Positions 25,861 through 40,300 of a stretch of DNA of 64,000 bases are shown here, piece by piece (position 1 is the stretch's first letter; each line of letters opens with the position of its first letter). The notes beneath the pieces are model-generated. The model made no database searches, was not told where the DNA came from, and saw only the letters and a program-made list of their open reading frames with translations. The stretch is from Lagopus muta (Eukaryota > Chordata > Aves > Galliformes > Phasianidae), in assembly GCF_023343835.1 (NCBI RefSeq), contig NC_064437.1, positions 25,271,001 to 25,335,000 of the forward strand, written 5' to 3'. The translations under genes were made by a program, and so were the position numbers.

Positions 25861-28800
25861 AAAAATGTTGAAGAAAAACAGGCTAGAGGGCAGCCAAACT
25901 GCACATCACTCCATGAGATCATAGTGCAATCGCTCCACCATTGCAACGCCTCACGCCAGCAGGCAATATTACAAACGGCTGTGTTTACTGCATGACAACC
26001 TTGATCCCCTCTTTCCAGTGACGGTTGGTCCTTAGAGGTTTATTATAAAACATCAATGTGATTCCTGGTGCTTTTTACACTTGAGTACAGCAGTGCTTAA
26101 ATGCATACATTCCTGTACACACAGAGCTAGAGGTGCCTGCAAGCAAGGCAATCTAGAACCCTTTCTTTCAATGCTTTCTTTCATCAATTTATACTGCTTT
26201 TCTGTTTTACCTGCCAATGGCTTTGGAATGATAAGAGAGGTGTTCAAGAAACACATTTCAAGGTCAGAACTTACCCAAAGACAGAAAAATAACATGCTAA
26301 GCAAACACAAAAGGGAAATGGAATATTCACAATGCTTTAAGCAATTCAAGAGGATGATCAGGCTAACAACCAAAATCACATGACCAGCATCATCAGGAAT
26401 TTCAGTTAATTACTTTTTTCTTAATAACGTAACCTCAAGACAACTTGTCAGCTCTTTTCTTCAATACGAGTAGCTAACCTAAATGATTTGTCTTTTCTCA
26501 ACCATTCTGCCATCTCCAAAGATGTTTAGAAAGCCTAAGATAAAGCTTCATTCTATCCTTTCTTTTCCAACATCCATTAACACCACAGTAAACTGCCATT
26601 GTTTTTAATCAAAGATGCAGGAAGACAGAAAAGTAACATTTAATCCCCTAAGAAGAACATATTCTTTCATTTCCCCTTCTGATGCCTATAAAGCCTTGCT
26701 ACTAACACAATCTGCAGCAGTTGTTTCAGTAATAGTTCTACCTCATGTTGGCACTAGAAGCATAATACACATAACTGAGCCTACGGGCTATTATGAAAGA
26801 ATCAGATGGATTTATTCAGCCTTCTCTTCCCACAAACATTTTTCTCCGTAGTTTTTATGTTGACAAAAAGCCTGTTAAAAAATAAATCCTCTCATAACTA
26901 CACCCTTCAATGTTTAAATTGAAAGAAATGGGAGAGAGAAGCATGCTCATTTCTAAACACGTGAGCTCTTAAGCTCGTATGTTCCAGGCCATGACTCAGA
27001 CAATCCTTTTCAGGTTTCCTTCTCCACTGCTACATCCATTCAGACACATACCAAATAAAAATAAATTAATTCCAAGGAAGTCTGAGCTACGTCTGGTAAA
27101 AGCCACACGAGCCCAAGCTACCAAATACTGATGCATTTCTCCTAAAGAGAGACCGTTCAATGGCAGAAGAAATACTACAGCAACTCAAGCTACAGCTATT
27201 TTACACTGAAAGCAAGCTAAACTGCACCAAAGCAGCTAAACTCTTCTGCAGAAACAGTGACAATAGGGAACGTCCCCCCCTGTGACACTAATGGCACAGC
27301 TCACGAGTCTGTGGCACTCTCAGCACTGAAGGAACAGGATCAGTATCCAAGTTAATTGTAAGGCACTGACAAAAGTCCTCCTTTAACACAAACACTCACC
27401 TCCTTTTGATACACAACAAATTAGCACGAGCATTTTCAAAAGAGAATGATCCCTACAAACAAGTTTTACAGGCTGGAACAACAGGCTGTAATGGCATAAC
27501 TGAGGGCTGCTCAGTGTGCAAGCTGCTGAGATGCAAAATGTCTGCTGTTAGCTTCCTTATCACATCTTTCTCACGTAGAATATGATTTTAAAGGTAATTT
27601 TAAAAAGCTAACAGTAAGATAATTTCAAAGCTGAGTGCTAAAGCTCATTAATTATTTACATGCATTCATTTAGTGTTTGTAGTTTTAACGTTCACAACTT
27701 GTACCTAAGTACTCCATGAATCTTAGCAGCTTGAGCAATATGCCTGTGGCCCGAAATGCCTGCAAAATGAAATGGGAAGAGCTCTATTTACTCAAATCAT
27801 CAATGTTTTTCAAAACTGAATCTCCTTACTTGCTGTCAAAGAATACTGAAACAGAAGCCAGGTTTGAAAAAACTTGTAAGAATTAGCAAAGGAAGTTAGG
27901 AAGGGAAAAGTCAGCAGTAAGTAATAAAAAAATCAGTACCAAGGGCATTGTAGGTTTCTACAGCACTGCACCAGTATCACAAACCCGACGTTCCCCATTG
28001 TTCAGTGCCCCCCAAGACTGTCAGTGTAGCTAACAAAGCAGCGAGTGCTCAGCAGGTGACTCACAGGTACACGGGAAGCCTGGCCACAGGGATCTACACT
28101 GAGTGCTTCTCATTCATATGCTTGCAATCAAGGAACTGTAAGGGATGCCTTTAATTTCCAAATCAAAATATTGTGAAATTAAAGTGACAAATACTAGCTG
28201 AAGAGCTCCATCAGTCATTAACAAAATAAAGAGAGCATTAGGAAACACACAAACTGTTAACTAACTGAAATAGTCTGGATAACAGTCTTACCTGAATAAC
28301 AGGACCTCACTGCTGCTCCTTCTTTCTAAGCACTGATTTAAACGCACGTTTTTAACCTTTTTTTAAAGCATGAAGAAAAAAAGCAAAAGCAAAAAACATT
28401 ACTGTGTTCTTTACAGTGTATTTGACTCATACAAATCTTTCCAACGCTTAGCTGAAGATTTTCCCTCAGGGAACCAAACCACCACCTCTTCCTGAGCACC
28501 ACGTATGTCAAAGTCTGTAACATTTCAGTAGCTGTGTTGCCCTGTAAGACTACTTGAACAAACATGAGATCAACCATAGGAAAGTACTGGACTACTCACT
28601 GCAACAAGTGCCAATAATGCTTTCTGTGTTGTCATTAATCACTCCAATTATCCCAGCTACACATTTTAAGAAACTACTCCCACAATATTCCATCTCTCCC
28701 ACAGAAAATAGCATTATCTGAGGGAAGGAAACCAAAGACAGCAGGAGGCGTAAGGACAATTACAACTGGTAACAACAACTCATTAAACAATGATTTGTGC

Positions 28801-29664
28801 ACTGTTTTCCCCACTATCCTCCTACCACAAAAGCCTAATTCAAAACAGCTGGAACAAACAAGAAAAACAATAATAAATGACACCTTCAGACCTGGCTCTG
28901 TCTTCAGTAAAGCTGTGTGATGTCAGGCTGTGGCTCCCAGATGCATGTTTCCTTTTGCTGACAGAAGAGCAGACACAGTTACGCTGCAATGACTCTATAA
29001 GAGCTTATTTAAAAATTCAAAATCCACGGGCTGTTATCCACAGTGTTTAAAAAAGGACACACATTGCTAAAAAAAAAAACCAAAACCATCCAGCTGCTGA
29101 GAAGAAAACACACATTAAATAATTTTCAAAATGAAAAAGCAAAACTGATGTTGTGCAAAGTCTACTACAGTAACACTGCTGGCTACGAAGATGCCGTCTT
29201 CACCATACACCCAACATGGGTTAACTTGGGTGATGTGTGAATTGAAAAGGGATTCAGCACAAGCAACCCCTTTTCACAATACATGACTTCAGGATCAGAA
29301 CAGACTGTTCATTCCCCAAAGCAGAAAAAAAAAAATTGCAGAGGGACACAAATTCCCACACTGCTTGCGGAGCAACACTGACAGAAATATCCTTCCACTG
29401 TTTTCTTTCTACCAAGTGCCAATTCACAAGAACAATTTTTGGAAACACAATCCAGCCTATTGCCATTTAACTCCACATTACCAAGTGTGCGGGTTTTTCG
29501 TTTGTTTTTAACTGTGAGACTGGATTCTCCTTCTCTATTTTTTTCCCTCCTAGCATTCAGCAATTAATCATTTCCGTTAAGAGATTAATTTAACTCTGGG
29601 GAGAATGAAATGTGACTTCATAGGCTTCTACTCTGATGCAAGAAACAAACTGTACATTTTCAAA
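25856..29664. other. spacer between the microsatellite and the RALGPS2 3' end
   Basis: AT-rich, with no recognised gene or repeat. A minus-strand AATAAA at 26044-26039 could be a distal poly(A) signal for RALGPS2, in which case much of this stretch would be 3' UTR. Confidence 0.45.
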
Positions 29665-31300
29665 ATAATCACTACTAGTAGAAAACTTTATTACACAGTC
29701 AGAGAACTCTGCCACAAACTGGTAGGTAGTTTGTTTCTCTTTAAAAAGGAGTATTCACGGTGGAATCTGCAAGCTTATTTATGGCCACTAAACCACAACG
29801 TCAATGAAACATTTACTATTTTTCCACAGACTTCAAAGTTCTGATATCTTAGAGTCATATTTTGGATAATGTTTACTTGCTTTACAAAGACCATGTTTTG
29901 GAAGGTTAAATGAAGACTAATCATCCAGGAAATGTTATCTAGGTGATGTCAAGGAAACCCAAACAACGCAAGAATCAAAGTTTTTATGCATAAAACACAT
30001 GTATAAAGCATGTTTCCCTTTTTACAATCACATTATTTTTCAAAGTAATTTCAGTGACCAAGAATTATTCCTGTCAAGGATATAACTTTGACAGTCCCAT
30101 ACCTTTTTTCTCTTTGTATTATCCCACCTCATAAATTATTTGTCCAACCATCAAAAGAGCTTCTGTACGTAAGGTCTACTTTAGGCTACATTGTCAATAC
30201 CACACAATGTCATATTTTGACCAAGACAGATAGTAAAATCAATTATTGCCAAATGAGATCATGAAAGCTTGAGATTGTGCCTCTATAATTTTAAAATATA
30301 GACTGTAAGTGATATTATGAAACACCATACACTGACAGTGGTCCCTAGCTGATTAACAGACACCCGGAGAAGTAAAACGTCTCCAAGAACTGTACCAAGA
30401 TGTTGGGTTGTTGGTTATTTTTTTTTGTCATTCAACCTTCATCTGCAGGAGACAGAGGTGTAGGAACAAATGGGAAGAAAACACTCAGTTCTGAGCCAAC
30501 AGTGCTTTCAGTTTTGTCTTTCACACGCACCCCAAGCACCCGGAACATGTGAACTATGCTCTAACCAGGAATTAGGTAACAGCGCACCAAAAGCATTCTT
30601 AGTGTGTCTGTGCCCGCTCACAGGGAATGTGGCTCCCATACAGTACTACAGTTTGCAAGCTTAATGCTACTTCAAACTTGCATTTGTTATGTTTCATATA
30701 CTTGTAGGTCTGAGAGAATTAACATTGCTCCAGGCTCAGTGTGCCTGGGACAAGCTTCCATTGAGAACTCCTGGTATAGTCCAAACAACATCATCTCTAG
30801 AGTGTGCAGCACCTCTTTTACCCAGTTCATACATAGTTTTTGATACAACTCTTAAATACCAGTTTACTTGCTTTCTTAAGAATACCTAAAAAGGTGAGTT
30901 ATTTTCAAAATTAGTACAAAGTTAAAAGAAACTCAAACAAGCTACAATCTATTTAACTCAAGCACAGCACCGCCAGAAGTTTCACACACACTATTTGGTG
31001 TTTCACTGTTGTTTTTCCTTTCACTCTTTAAGGCAGTGGTTTCCACAGGTCAGTTCAGAGGATATAACAAAGCATGGTCCATGGCAATTCATGTTGCAAT
31101 TCCATTTTTCATTCGGGGGACCCTAATCCCCAGCCATTACGTGTTTTGTTCAGGGCTCCAGAGTTCAGGAGATCGGCCTGACAGGCTCCCTTCTGGCACA
31201 GAATGCAGCTGGCACATTTTCTGTCAGGACCTCATTCTCATTTATGAGATGGTTCAAATTGTTCTTTTTTTTTTTTTCTGTTGTGTTTTGAATTAGCCTG
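29665..31300 (-). other. RALGPS2: probable RALGPS2 3' untranslated region
   Basis: Reading leftward from the TAG, no canonical AATAAA occurs until 29692-29687, about 1.6 kb downstream. The sequence is AT-rich and lacks any extended homologous reading frame. The left boundary is set about 20 bases past that signal. A longer 3' UTR using a further AATAAA near 26,044-26,039 is possible. Confidence 0.45.
29687..29692 (-). terminator. candidate RALGPS2 poly(A) signal AATAAA
   Basis: TTTATT on the plus strand reads AATAAA on the minus strand and is the first such hexamer after the stop. A U/GU-rich stretch follows (GTACAGTTTGTTTC around 29,640-29,655), as expected of a downstream element. Usage is inferred, not shown. 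Confidence 0.45.
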
Positions 31301-31330
31301 CTATTCAAAGGTCATCAAGTTGGCAGGAAC
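31301..31330 (-). CDS. RALGPS2: RALGPS2 terminal exon, coding part with stop
   Basis: After acceptor TTGTTTTCAG the final exon encodes only nine residues, VPANLMTFE, followed by TAG at 31303-31301. This matches the conserved C-terminus of RALGPS proteins. The rest of the exon continues as 3' UTR toward lower coordinates. Confidence 0.95.
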   Translation of the reverse strand, partial: VPANLMTFE

Positions 31331-34300
31331 CTGAAAACAAAAATACAAATAGCTGATGTTACTTAGGTAGCAGCTGCTTACACCCTAATGTTTCACAAAC
31401 CTTCAACCTGTTCAAATACACATCCTAATGCTCATTCTGTCAAAAAAAAAAAAAAAAAGGGGGGGGGGGGGAGGAGAAAGCTGGGAATGCAACCATCATT
31501 AATACAGTCAGTATAAAACACTAGAAGCATACTTACAGCTGTAGAAAATGCAGGAATCACAAAAATACTAAACGACTGAACTGTTTACAACTTTCTTACA
31601 TGGCCTTAGATCTTATTAACGCTGATGAAATTTAAGATTTTGAGTTGTTGACAAAACAACTTTAACATGATAAATCTCAGGACTGCGCTACACAAGCAGA
31701 ACCTTCTCACTTGAGTCCCACGAGCTAGGAAATACTTGGCACAGGTCAGTGACTGATGTAGGCCCTCCAGCATTTTTAGGGCTAATTTACAAACACAAGG
31801 CATAAACACTTGGCTGGGCTTTTCCCACAGGAAGCCTGAACGTGAGATGCAGACATCACTCCCTTTCATGAATATTAAAGGTAGCCTGCATTACACAGCT
31901 TAAGTCCCCAATTTCTCCTTATCGGGAATTTGCCTGAAAGCAATAAATGCTGTTTACTCAGGGCACTAAAGAGCCACTGCATTCCCGATGACTGTCAATA
32001 AATGTACAGTCTGGTCAGGTTTGAAGCAGATTATTTCTTGCCTTGCATTTACCTGCAGAAGCAGAAATGGTAACTGAGTTAAAACTACACCATTAAAAAT
32101 CATTACATACAATTAAAAATCATATACAATAAAATAGTTCCCAATATTCTTCAATTTGGTAGACGTCCATGCTCTTGTCTTACACAGCCATACCCTCAAT
32201 AAGAAAAGATCTGCTTTAAATAGATCTGTAAGGCTCCTCTCTAGGGAAAGCACAGCTCAGGGGTAAAATCAAGATCAAGAGAAATAATTTAAAGGATTTT
32301 TTTTTCTTCCAAAAGGTTTTTTGAACACTAAGTTTTTGCTTATTAACCAATCTTTATTGCCTAATGCTTGCAGGAAGATCTGCTTCTTCTGTGGGAGACT
32401 CATTAGGAGTAGCTAATGCTGCAAAAATGCTTGCTGTACAACCGCATTCAGACATACCAGAAAACAAAGTATGCAACACATAACAGTAACTGAGGCTGTT
32501 GGTCTTTTAGAGCTAGTTTTGTGTTTTTTTGTTTTTTTTTTCTTCCATGACTCTTCTCTTTTCTTCCTCCCCTTTTAAAACCTACATCATGTTTTCCCCA
32601 GGCCCCAGAGGCCCCAAGGCTGGCCACTTTTGCATAAGCCATGAGCAGAATGCTTTAGACGAGTTTGCATTGAATAGAATTGTTAAGCCTTACTGAATAA
32701 AAGTTGTCACCAGCAGGCAGTTTTGGAGCCTGTCTGGCAGTCACCACACTCTTGCAAACTGCTTGCCACTACCGGCTACTATTTCCACCTTCTCCAGCCA
32801 GGAACACAATTTTCACTCCTTTGCACTGTCTCAGACATTTCTGCAGCCCTCCTTATTCCTTAGACTTGTGTCAGAGCTGAACAAGAATACACAGAAGGAT
32901 TTGGAAAGGTCTTTAGTTCCCCCTTATTCTTAAGCGTAGCCATGTAGAAGCAGAAAAGTTCAGCAGTGCTTCAGGAACCCAACAGAAAGAAAGGAATTTG
33001 AAGAAAAGAGCGTTAACTTAAAGATGCACTTATGCTGATGAAAAAGTCACTATCAATGTATATGTGAACAGAATTTAACAGGGCTTGAAGAGTAGTCCTT
33101 TCTTCTTTTTTGATTCAAAGAGAATTCCATTTTTGTTTCCAAAGTCTTTTAAATATACTCAGAACATAAATAATTTTTAAGTTTTAGTAATACACACAGT
33201 CAGCATAACTATGGGACTGCCATCTGTAAACGGGCAGTGACAAAAATACTGTGTCGGAGACTGAGATTTGTCAGTATTTCTTCCATTTCCCAACTTTCCA
33301 AATTGCTCTATGGTAGCCTTAAGACTTTTCTTCATCACAACAGAAGCTCTGAGGATTCATTTTCAAGGAGTCAAACACAAAAGCTAAACCAAGTCAATAA
33401 GCAGGTGAAATCAATGTCCAGACCGGTTGGAGAAGATTGCTGTTCATGTGAAGCAATCAATTACAGCTTGGCCCTTTGGAAGCTCAGTCAGATCTGAGCT
33501 TTTAACAGCTGTTATTTCTTTGTCAACATCTTGTTCTCACCTGTTGTCTGTTGCTTTGGCAGGCAGCACTCAGGTGTTTAAACCAGAGCATCGCATTCAT
33601 TCTATTTCCAGCTTGAAATTTGTATGAATTTCCTAAGTGAGAACGATAAGGGGAAAAAAAACCTTAGGAAACACAACAAATACTGCATTTAAATCTCGTC
33701 TACAGTCAAAGAACCAAATTTGAACGCTATGAAAACATGTAATAGCAAAAGGTTCTTGCAACTTTACACCTTGACTGCCATACATGGAGCAGCTTAAACA
33801 ATTGTTTGACGTAGTGCAAGAAGTCATAGCTTGTCTGTCTTCCTTTTGCACACTGTAGATTTCAACTAACACCAGTCTCAGCCAGAAAAACAACAAAACG
33901 TTTCTCAGAATTATGTAACAAAGACACATTTTTGTTCAGTGCCATTATTTCAACTTGGTATATCATCACATTATTTTCATTAAGCGCAGGACAGCGCAGA
34001 AATGCGCTCCAGAAAGCTTCATTTAATAATCTTTGAAAATTATTCCCAAATACATTGAGATGATAGACTATTATTTTCAGTATCTCATGTCAGACAGTGC
34101 TTACCTGAATTCAGAAAGGCCAAATATTACAAAAGCTTTTCACATTGCTGTTGCTGAGTTTAAGCTGATAACCTTAAACTAGAACAGACACTCAGAAATA
34201 AAATGTACTCAGACTGAAGGTAAATAAAATGAGGAATGTCAAACTCCTTTATCACAACTGCTCGTAATAATGCTCTTTGAGCACAGTTATAGAAAAATAA

Positions 34301-37300
34301 CATTTTATTCAGTTTAAACTGAAACCAGGGCACTCACTACGATGGAATAAAGGAATTTTTTTTTCCTTTTTTTTTTTTCCCCCCTCTGGCTTCTCAGTGC
34401 AAAATAGTGAATTTTACTGTTTTTCCTGGCAATGGCACTGCATTTGAATAGCTGTTTTGTTTTGTGGTTTGTTTTTCATTTGGAGGGGAGAGGGGCCTGG
34501 TCAAGCATCTGGTGTTAGTGGAATAGCAAACTCTTTTCATAGCTACTTACATTTTCATGTACGTGAAAATGTCTCTGAAAAACTGAACTAAATACAGTTT
34601 GAAAGAATGAAGATGAATACTTAAAATAAAAACACAAGTTGTTACTTTGGACACTACTTAGAACACAATGAAGACTAAGGTACACAGGTGAACCTCAGCA
34701 AAATCGGCGTTTGTTCTTGGAACCACTGTGCTCGTGGTGTGAGTGCTGCCTACCTTTCTCAGAATCTGTCAATAAGAAGAGATCTGGATGTTCAGGGTCG
34801 TCTGCCATCATCACCATCCAGCCCACGACTGACACATTCTTGCTCGGGGTGGATTTGAACTGAAAATACAAGCAGAGATGTAAAGTAGCATAAAGCCTTA
34901 GCCAGACTGACCAACTGCATAGAACAAGCATTCAGAAGAACACTTCCTCTCAGTGTCACTGCTGTAGACAAAAGACTATCATCAGAGGAAGCCCAGCACT
35001 TTAAATAAATTTAATTTTACATGGAATTCATGAAAACAGAACTTAACGCAGCAAACTAAAATCAAAGGATGCTTTAAGGAATATCACAATCCATCAAACC
35101 AGGCACCCAATATCTAAACCACACTGTATGAATACCACAGCATTCCTCACCATCTTTCTGCTTGTGTGTGAATATACCATCATTAAAAAATGCACTAAAA
35201 ATGCAAAGTTAGTCCCCTCCATTGTTAATAAAGAAAAATGTAACTACTCAGTGCCACAACTACTCAAAGTGAGCACGTATATTCCTGTAAATAAGTCATT
35301 TTTATAGACAAGATATCCAGAATGATGGGGTTTTCCTGTCTAAGTTATCACCCAAACATTGACATAGTTTGTACCTCCCTATTTAAGCACGACAACTATG
35401 TCTCCTACGCTACTCCCTCTCTTTACAACTTCTTTATTCTGCTCTCCTTTCCACCCAACTGGGCAATATTATTTTCTACTTCTCAGTTCCAGGCAACCTG
35501 CCCATTAAATCCCACCTTGGCCATTTTCAGCTTCTTTCTTCCTGGTCTTCTTCTTATTAGTAGACCCTCACAATTCACTTCCCATGGCTTGCTCAGATGC
35601 TCCTTCTCTCTTCAGTATCTATAATTCACTCAGTTTCCCTCAAGTCTTCAGTTGACAGATCTCCTCCTCCTACATTCATGTGCCCACCACAGATGTTGCA
35701 GTAAGTCCTTGCACTTCTCCCCTCTGCAATACTTAATCTCTCCACTGTGCCCATAAGGTCCACCTCTACTCTATGCAGTTTGCAATCAGATGCATCTTTG
35801 TCCTGGCTTTGTGAAATCCCTGTTCTAACCTCTTCATTAGCAAAGTAATTTGGTCATCTCTTTAATCATTTTACAGGTATTTTCAGAAGCCATACAGCTA
35901 AAATTATTTCAAGGATATTTTCAGTTACTAAAACGAATTTATAATTCTAGAATACTTTTCATATTAATGTCTCATAGCAGACTTACAGCATTAACCATCA
36001 AATCTCTTCTGTTCCATTTTAGAAATAATACTGTTTAACTATTACAAATCCAGTAAAAAAGGAACATTAGCAAAAGTAATCATTTCTGCTGATTAGTTTG
36101 AGAGTATCACACTCACTATAATGTCTAGTTATGCTCACCTACCTGGGACTTGTCCAACACCCTACATTTTAAACCTGAATTTAAAGCCACAGTTTAAAAA
36201 ACATTAGAACTTCAAATGAACAAATGTTAGGTCAATACTTGAAACATGAAAAGTATTTCAACCAAGTACAAAATAATTTAAGAGTCCGCCCTCTATCTTC
36301 CAAACACAGCATTTATGTACTCTCATCATTATGTTGCCATAGTGACACTTGCAGGAACCATTCCATAACAAGCTCCTATCAGTCATGTTCAGCTCAACTA
36401 TTTAAACATCAGTGGAAACAACACTTGGAAACTTTGAACGGATGTTTGAACAGATAGCTTAAGTGTAAAAGGGGTAAAGACTGTTCTTCCAAGAGCCTTG
36501 CCTGCTACACTTCACATGGATGGCTTCTTTTGATACCACTGTGGTACTTAAAACTGTGGGAAAAGATCGTTCCTTAGAAAATCTGTAGAACCACATACAC
36601 TGAAGTTTTAAGTCATTCTACTGCTTCTGGGAGATAGATGTGTTTGGTAAGCTCATGAGATTTAGCAGTAAATTACATAGCTGTATCATTATACGTGCAG
36701 CTGGATAACAATTTCTTTCCATATACATTCAGAACTTATGGACTCAAGACACTGCCCTGAAAAATAAGATGGCAACTTACACTAAACAGGGATTTGCAAA
36801 AGCAAACTTCAAGTAGTCTTACAAAGCATTAGCAGGTTAGTTTCACCTAAGTGGAAATCTGTGCCACTAAGAACTAACTGCATCCATTTCTAGAGGGCCA
36901 TGTGAAATGACACATTTGCTCCTTCCCTTCTCAGTCGTATGTTTCAATAGGCCTGCAATATGCAAAAAGATCACATGCCTGAAACTGCCAGAGCTTGCTT
37001 CTTTCATTCTCACTGCCATCTCAAGAGTGCTCAGCACTTTCCAAACAGTAAGTTAATCACAATGCCTCTCTGGAAAGTAAAAAGCTCCACACAAGGAAAG
37101 CATTTCCTGCTAGCATCAATCCATCATCACGTGAAGCACACGTCAGTTTCCCATTCCTTCGCACTGCTGGCTTTGTATTGCATGTTTACATAGCTCCCCC
37201 AAGGCAGTTCATTCTCCACTGATGCATGGAGCCACGCTAACAGCAAGTTTGCTTTGTTAATGTGAAGGGAATGAAAGCTTCATTGTGATTTAATGTTCAC

Positions 37301-40300
37301 GGTCCTTCAGCTTTATTTTTTATACACGCCACTGGAACAAAACTCTAATGATAAGCACAGAAAACCATAGCTCTAGTGTAAGGCTTCACAGAACTAGATG
37401 TGCTGCTGCAGTTCTGCCCAGAAGTATTTTGACTTAAATCTTCAAATCAAAAATTCAATCTCCTGTTGAGCTAATATTCAAATCACTCCCTTAGCCTCTA
37501 AGCAGCAAATAACAATTTTTCCAAAGTGCCAATAAACAGGCATAATGCTGAATACAAAATGCAGGGGAAGGCTTGGAATGAACAGCAGTTTATTCTTGAG
37601 TGAAGGCTCAGAAAGTCTCTGTTGCTTTTCCAAATACCTACAAACATGGAAAAATCTCTCATGCATGCTATGTTGTCACAGAAACTGGCTAGATTTTTCC
37701 ATCTCAATCATTATTAACAGCTTTTGATGGATGTACTCACATTTCTCCAGGAGAATACTTTCTTTAATACTGATTTTAAGTTGTCTATTTTTACGGTTGT
37801 CCTCTTCTAAAGCTGTGCAACTACTGGTTTGATCACAGATGTGTCTTTGTTGCTACCACTAAGCTTTCAGCTTCTTACAAATATTCCTCTGAGCTTCTCC
37901 TGTACCTCATCCTCTGGGCTCTGAAGCCCAAATGTTCAGTAAGGACAGTTTTCCAATACTGTAGTAACAACTGAAACCTCCTCCTTCTTTAAAATACAAA
38001 GGTCATTATATTTATTAGTCTGTCTTAGAAGATGCAACACAAGAAAATTTGTCTCATCCAGATATCTACAGTATCCTTTAGAGTAGATGCATATCTACAG
38101 CATGCTGGAATACTCTTTTGCCTTTGACCACAGAAGTGAGAACAACAGCCTTGCCTGTGTTTAAAAGGAAGGTGATTTCTTGCCCATTTTGCAAGATCAC
38201 ATGCCATTTTTATGAGGTAATTTTCCAAAGAGGTTGGCTACTTTAAGCTTGGAACTGCTTTCACTGTCAGTGCATTCCAAGTCCTCAGTCTCAGTTGCCT
38301 AAGGCAATAGTAGCAGGACAGTCAAAAGCATGCCTGTAATCAAGACATATGTGCCACGAGAGCTCCAGCCAGGAGCTTCCATATAGCAGACTAACTATTG
38401 TTTGTTTCCAGCATTCCCTTCCACATCACCAAACCTTGGGCGAGGAAGTTGCGAGGACGGACGTTTACATGACAATGGTAAATATCCAGAATATTTTAGC
38501 TAGGTAAATCTCAGTGTATCAATCTTAGAAAAAGAAACCTGCTTCCAAGTAGACAGCATCATTCCTTTAGTCCATTTAATATGGACAGCTAGAAAACTCT
38601 ACCCAGATCTAGCCTCCAAGCTCTATTTTGCAGAATGGATCTCTGGGGAATATAAGCGGACAGAATTTGCATAGTGAGCACGTAATGATACACCAACTGT
38701 CTACAGCTGGTGGACCATCTACAATTTATTCTTCTTCAATTAAATCTGCTTTCTGAAATTGTAGACAAATGAGAACAGGGGCGCGACACTTGAGAAATCC
38801 TCTTCATAGACTTCAGAACAAAAGCTGAGCCTCTGTACAATTACCCTCAAGTGAAACTGATACCCCAGCCACCAAAAGCTGTACCAGAAGTGCAACACGA
38901 GTAAATCAGCTGAACAAAGTTCTGACCATCTATTATTAGGCTGTTTAATAAACTGGAGCCTCTCCCCCTCCTTTGCCAACCTCCTACAGGAGTTATTAGG
39001 TAAGCTTTCACCTTCATTTCACCATAAAGAGCTATAAATAAGCTCTTGAGTACATGTGCACCTACTGTGAATGATTTGTTTAAAATAAATGACAGCCCAA
39101 ACTGTAGCTGATAGGTATTACATTATTTTAATCATCCCTGCACCTGAGCAAGCAAATCCTGACCTAGACTTCCCAACATGCTTTGCATCTGTGAACAGAA
39201 CAAGTTGTGTTCACTGCCCTCAACAGCTAAAAGCAAGACATCAGTTGTGCACAAACTCAAGGCAGTACTGGACAATTCAGTCCAATTTCACAGAAACAAC
39301 CAGTGAAATAAATACATAATTAAACATATAATTAAGACCAAGCCAACATGCTCTAGCAGCCATTTCTCTCTGCTACCACTACACTCCATCACCCTTCCCT
39401 AGGGACCCGATACTGCTCAAACTCAGCTCAGTGCTCACAGCAGTCAGAAGCATGCCAGCATTATCATTTTGTGTATGTCCTAGCCTCAGTCTGTAAGTTT
39501 GGTCTGCTAGCTCATCCTCTGGCAGATAAATAGGGGAAGAAAAGAATGTGAGATGTTTAATTCTTAGACACTACACTCGGTTTGTAGCAGCTTAGTTGTT
39601 GTAAGTATTGCAACAAATCAGTGCTTTGGGAGATAGCAGTCAGCTCAACAGGTTCAGAAAATAATTTTTGAAAGAGCATTCTAAATGGGCATTAAATGGA
39701 TATGACCACACTCCAAGACAAAAGATTCCTGCAGTAACAGATTAGATATTGACCTTGAATTAAAAAAAAAATATATCTTTTTTTCCATGTTTGCTATCTT
39801 TTTACTTCATTTACTCTTCCTAAAGAAAGGGCAAAGTGATCTACGTTATTAAAATTGTTACTCTGAAAAAGTGGATAAACAGATGGACTACCTAAACATT
39901 CAACACCTTGACTTTCCCAACACCACCACTACCAGCTAAACAATTCTTCCAAGCTCTCTAAACCTACTTGCCATTTAGATTGTTTTAAAATATTTATACA
40001 CAATCTCAAAATAACTTCTGATTGAATAGGTACAGATACGGTACAACTCTTCCATCATTCGGTATTTTAACAGACAGCGGACAGGAGAGACTTACAAGAT
40101 GCATGCTCTGTTCTTGAAAGAAAACAAAATGTAATTCTGGCATAAGGCCTAAAGGCATCACATCATTAACAAGAGCGCAAAGTCTGACATGACAAAGATT
40201 TCCATTTCTTTGTGTTTTCAGAACGACTAGCAATTAATTGTTAGTGACATTATGCCGGCATAAGTTTTCTCTCAGTTCTTGCTTTTGCATTTGCTTTAGT

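Noticed and set aside
25801-25995. 64-codon frame containing a Thr-His repeat
   Set aside because: It is simply the translation of the (CA)n microsatellite.
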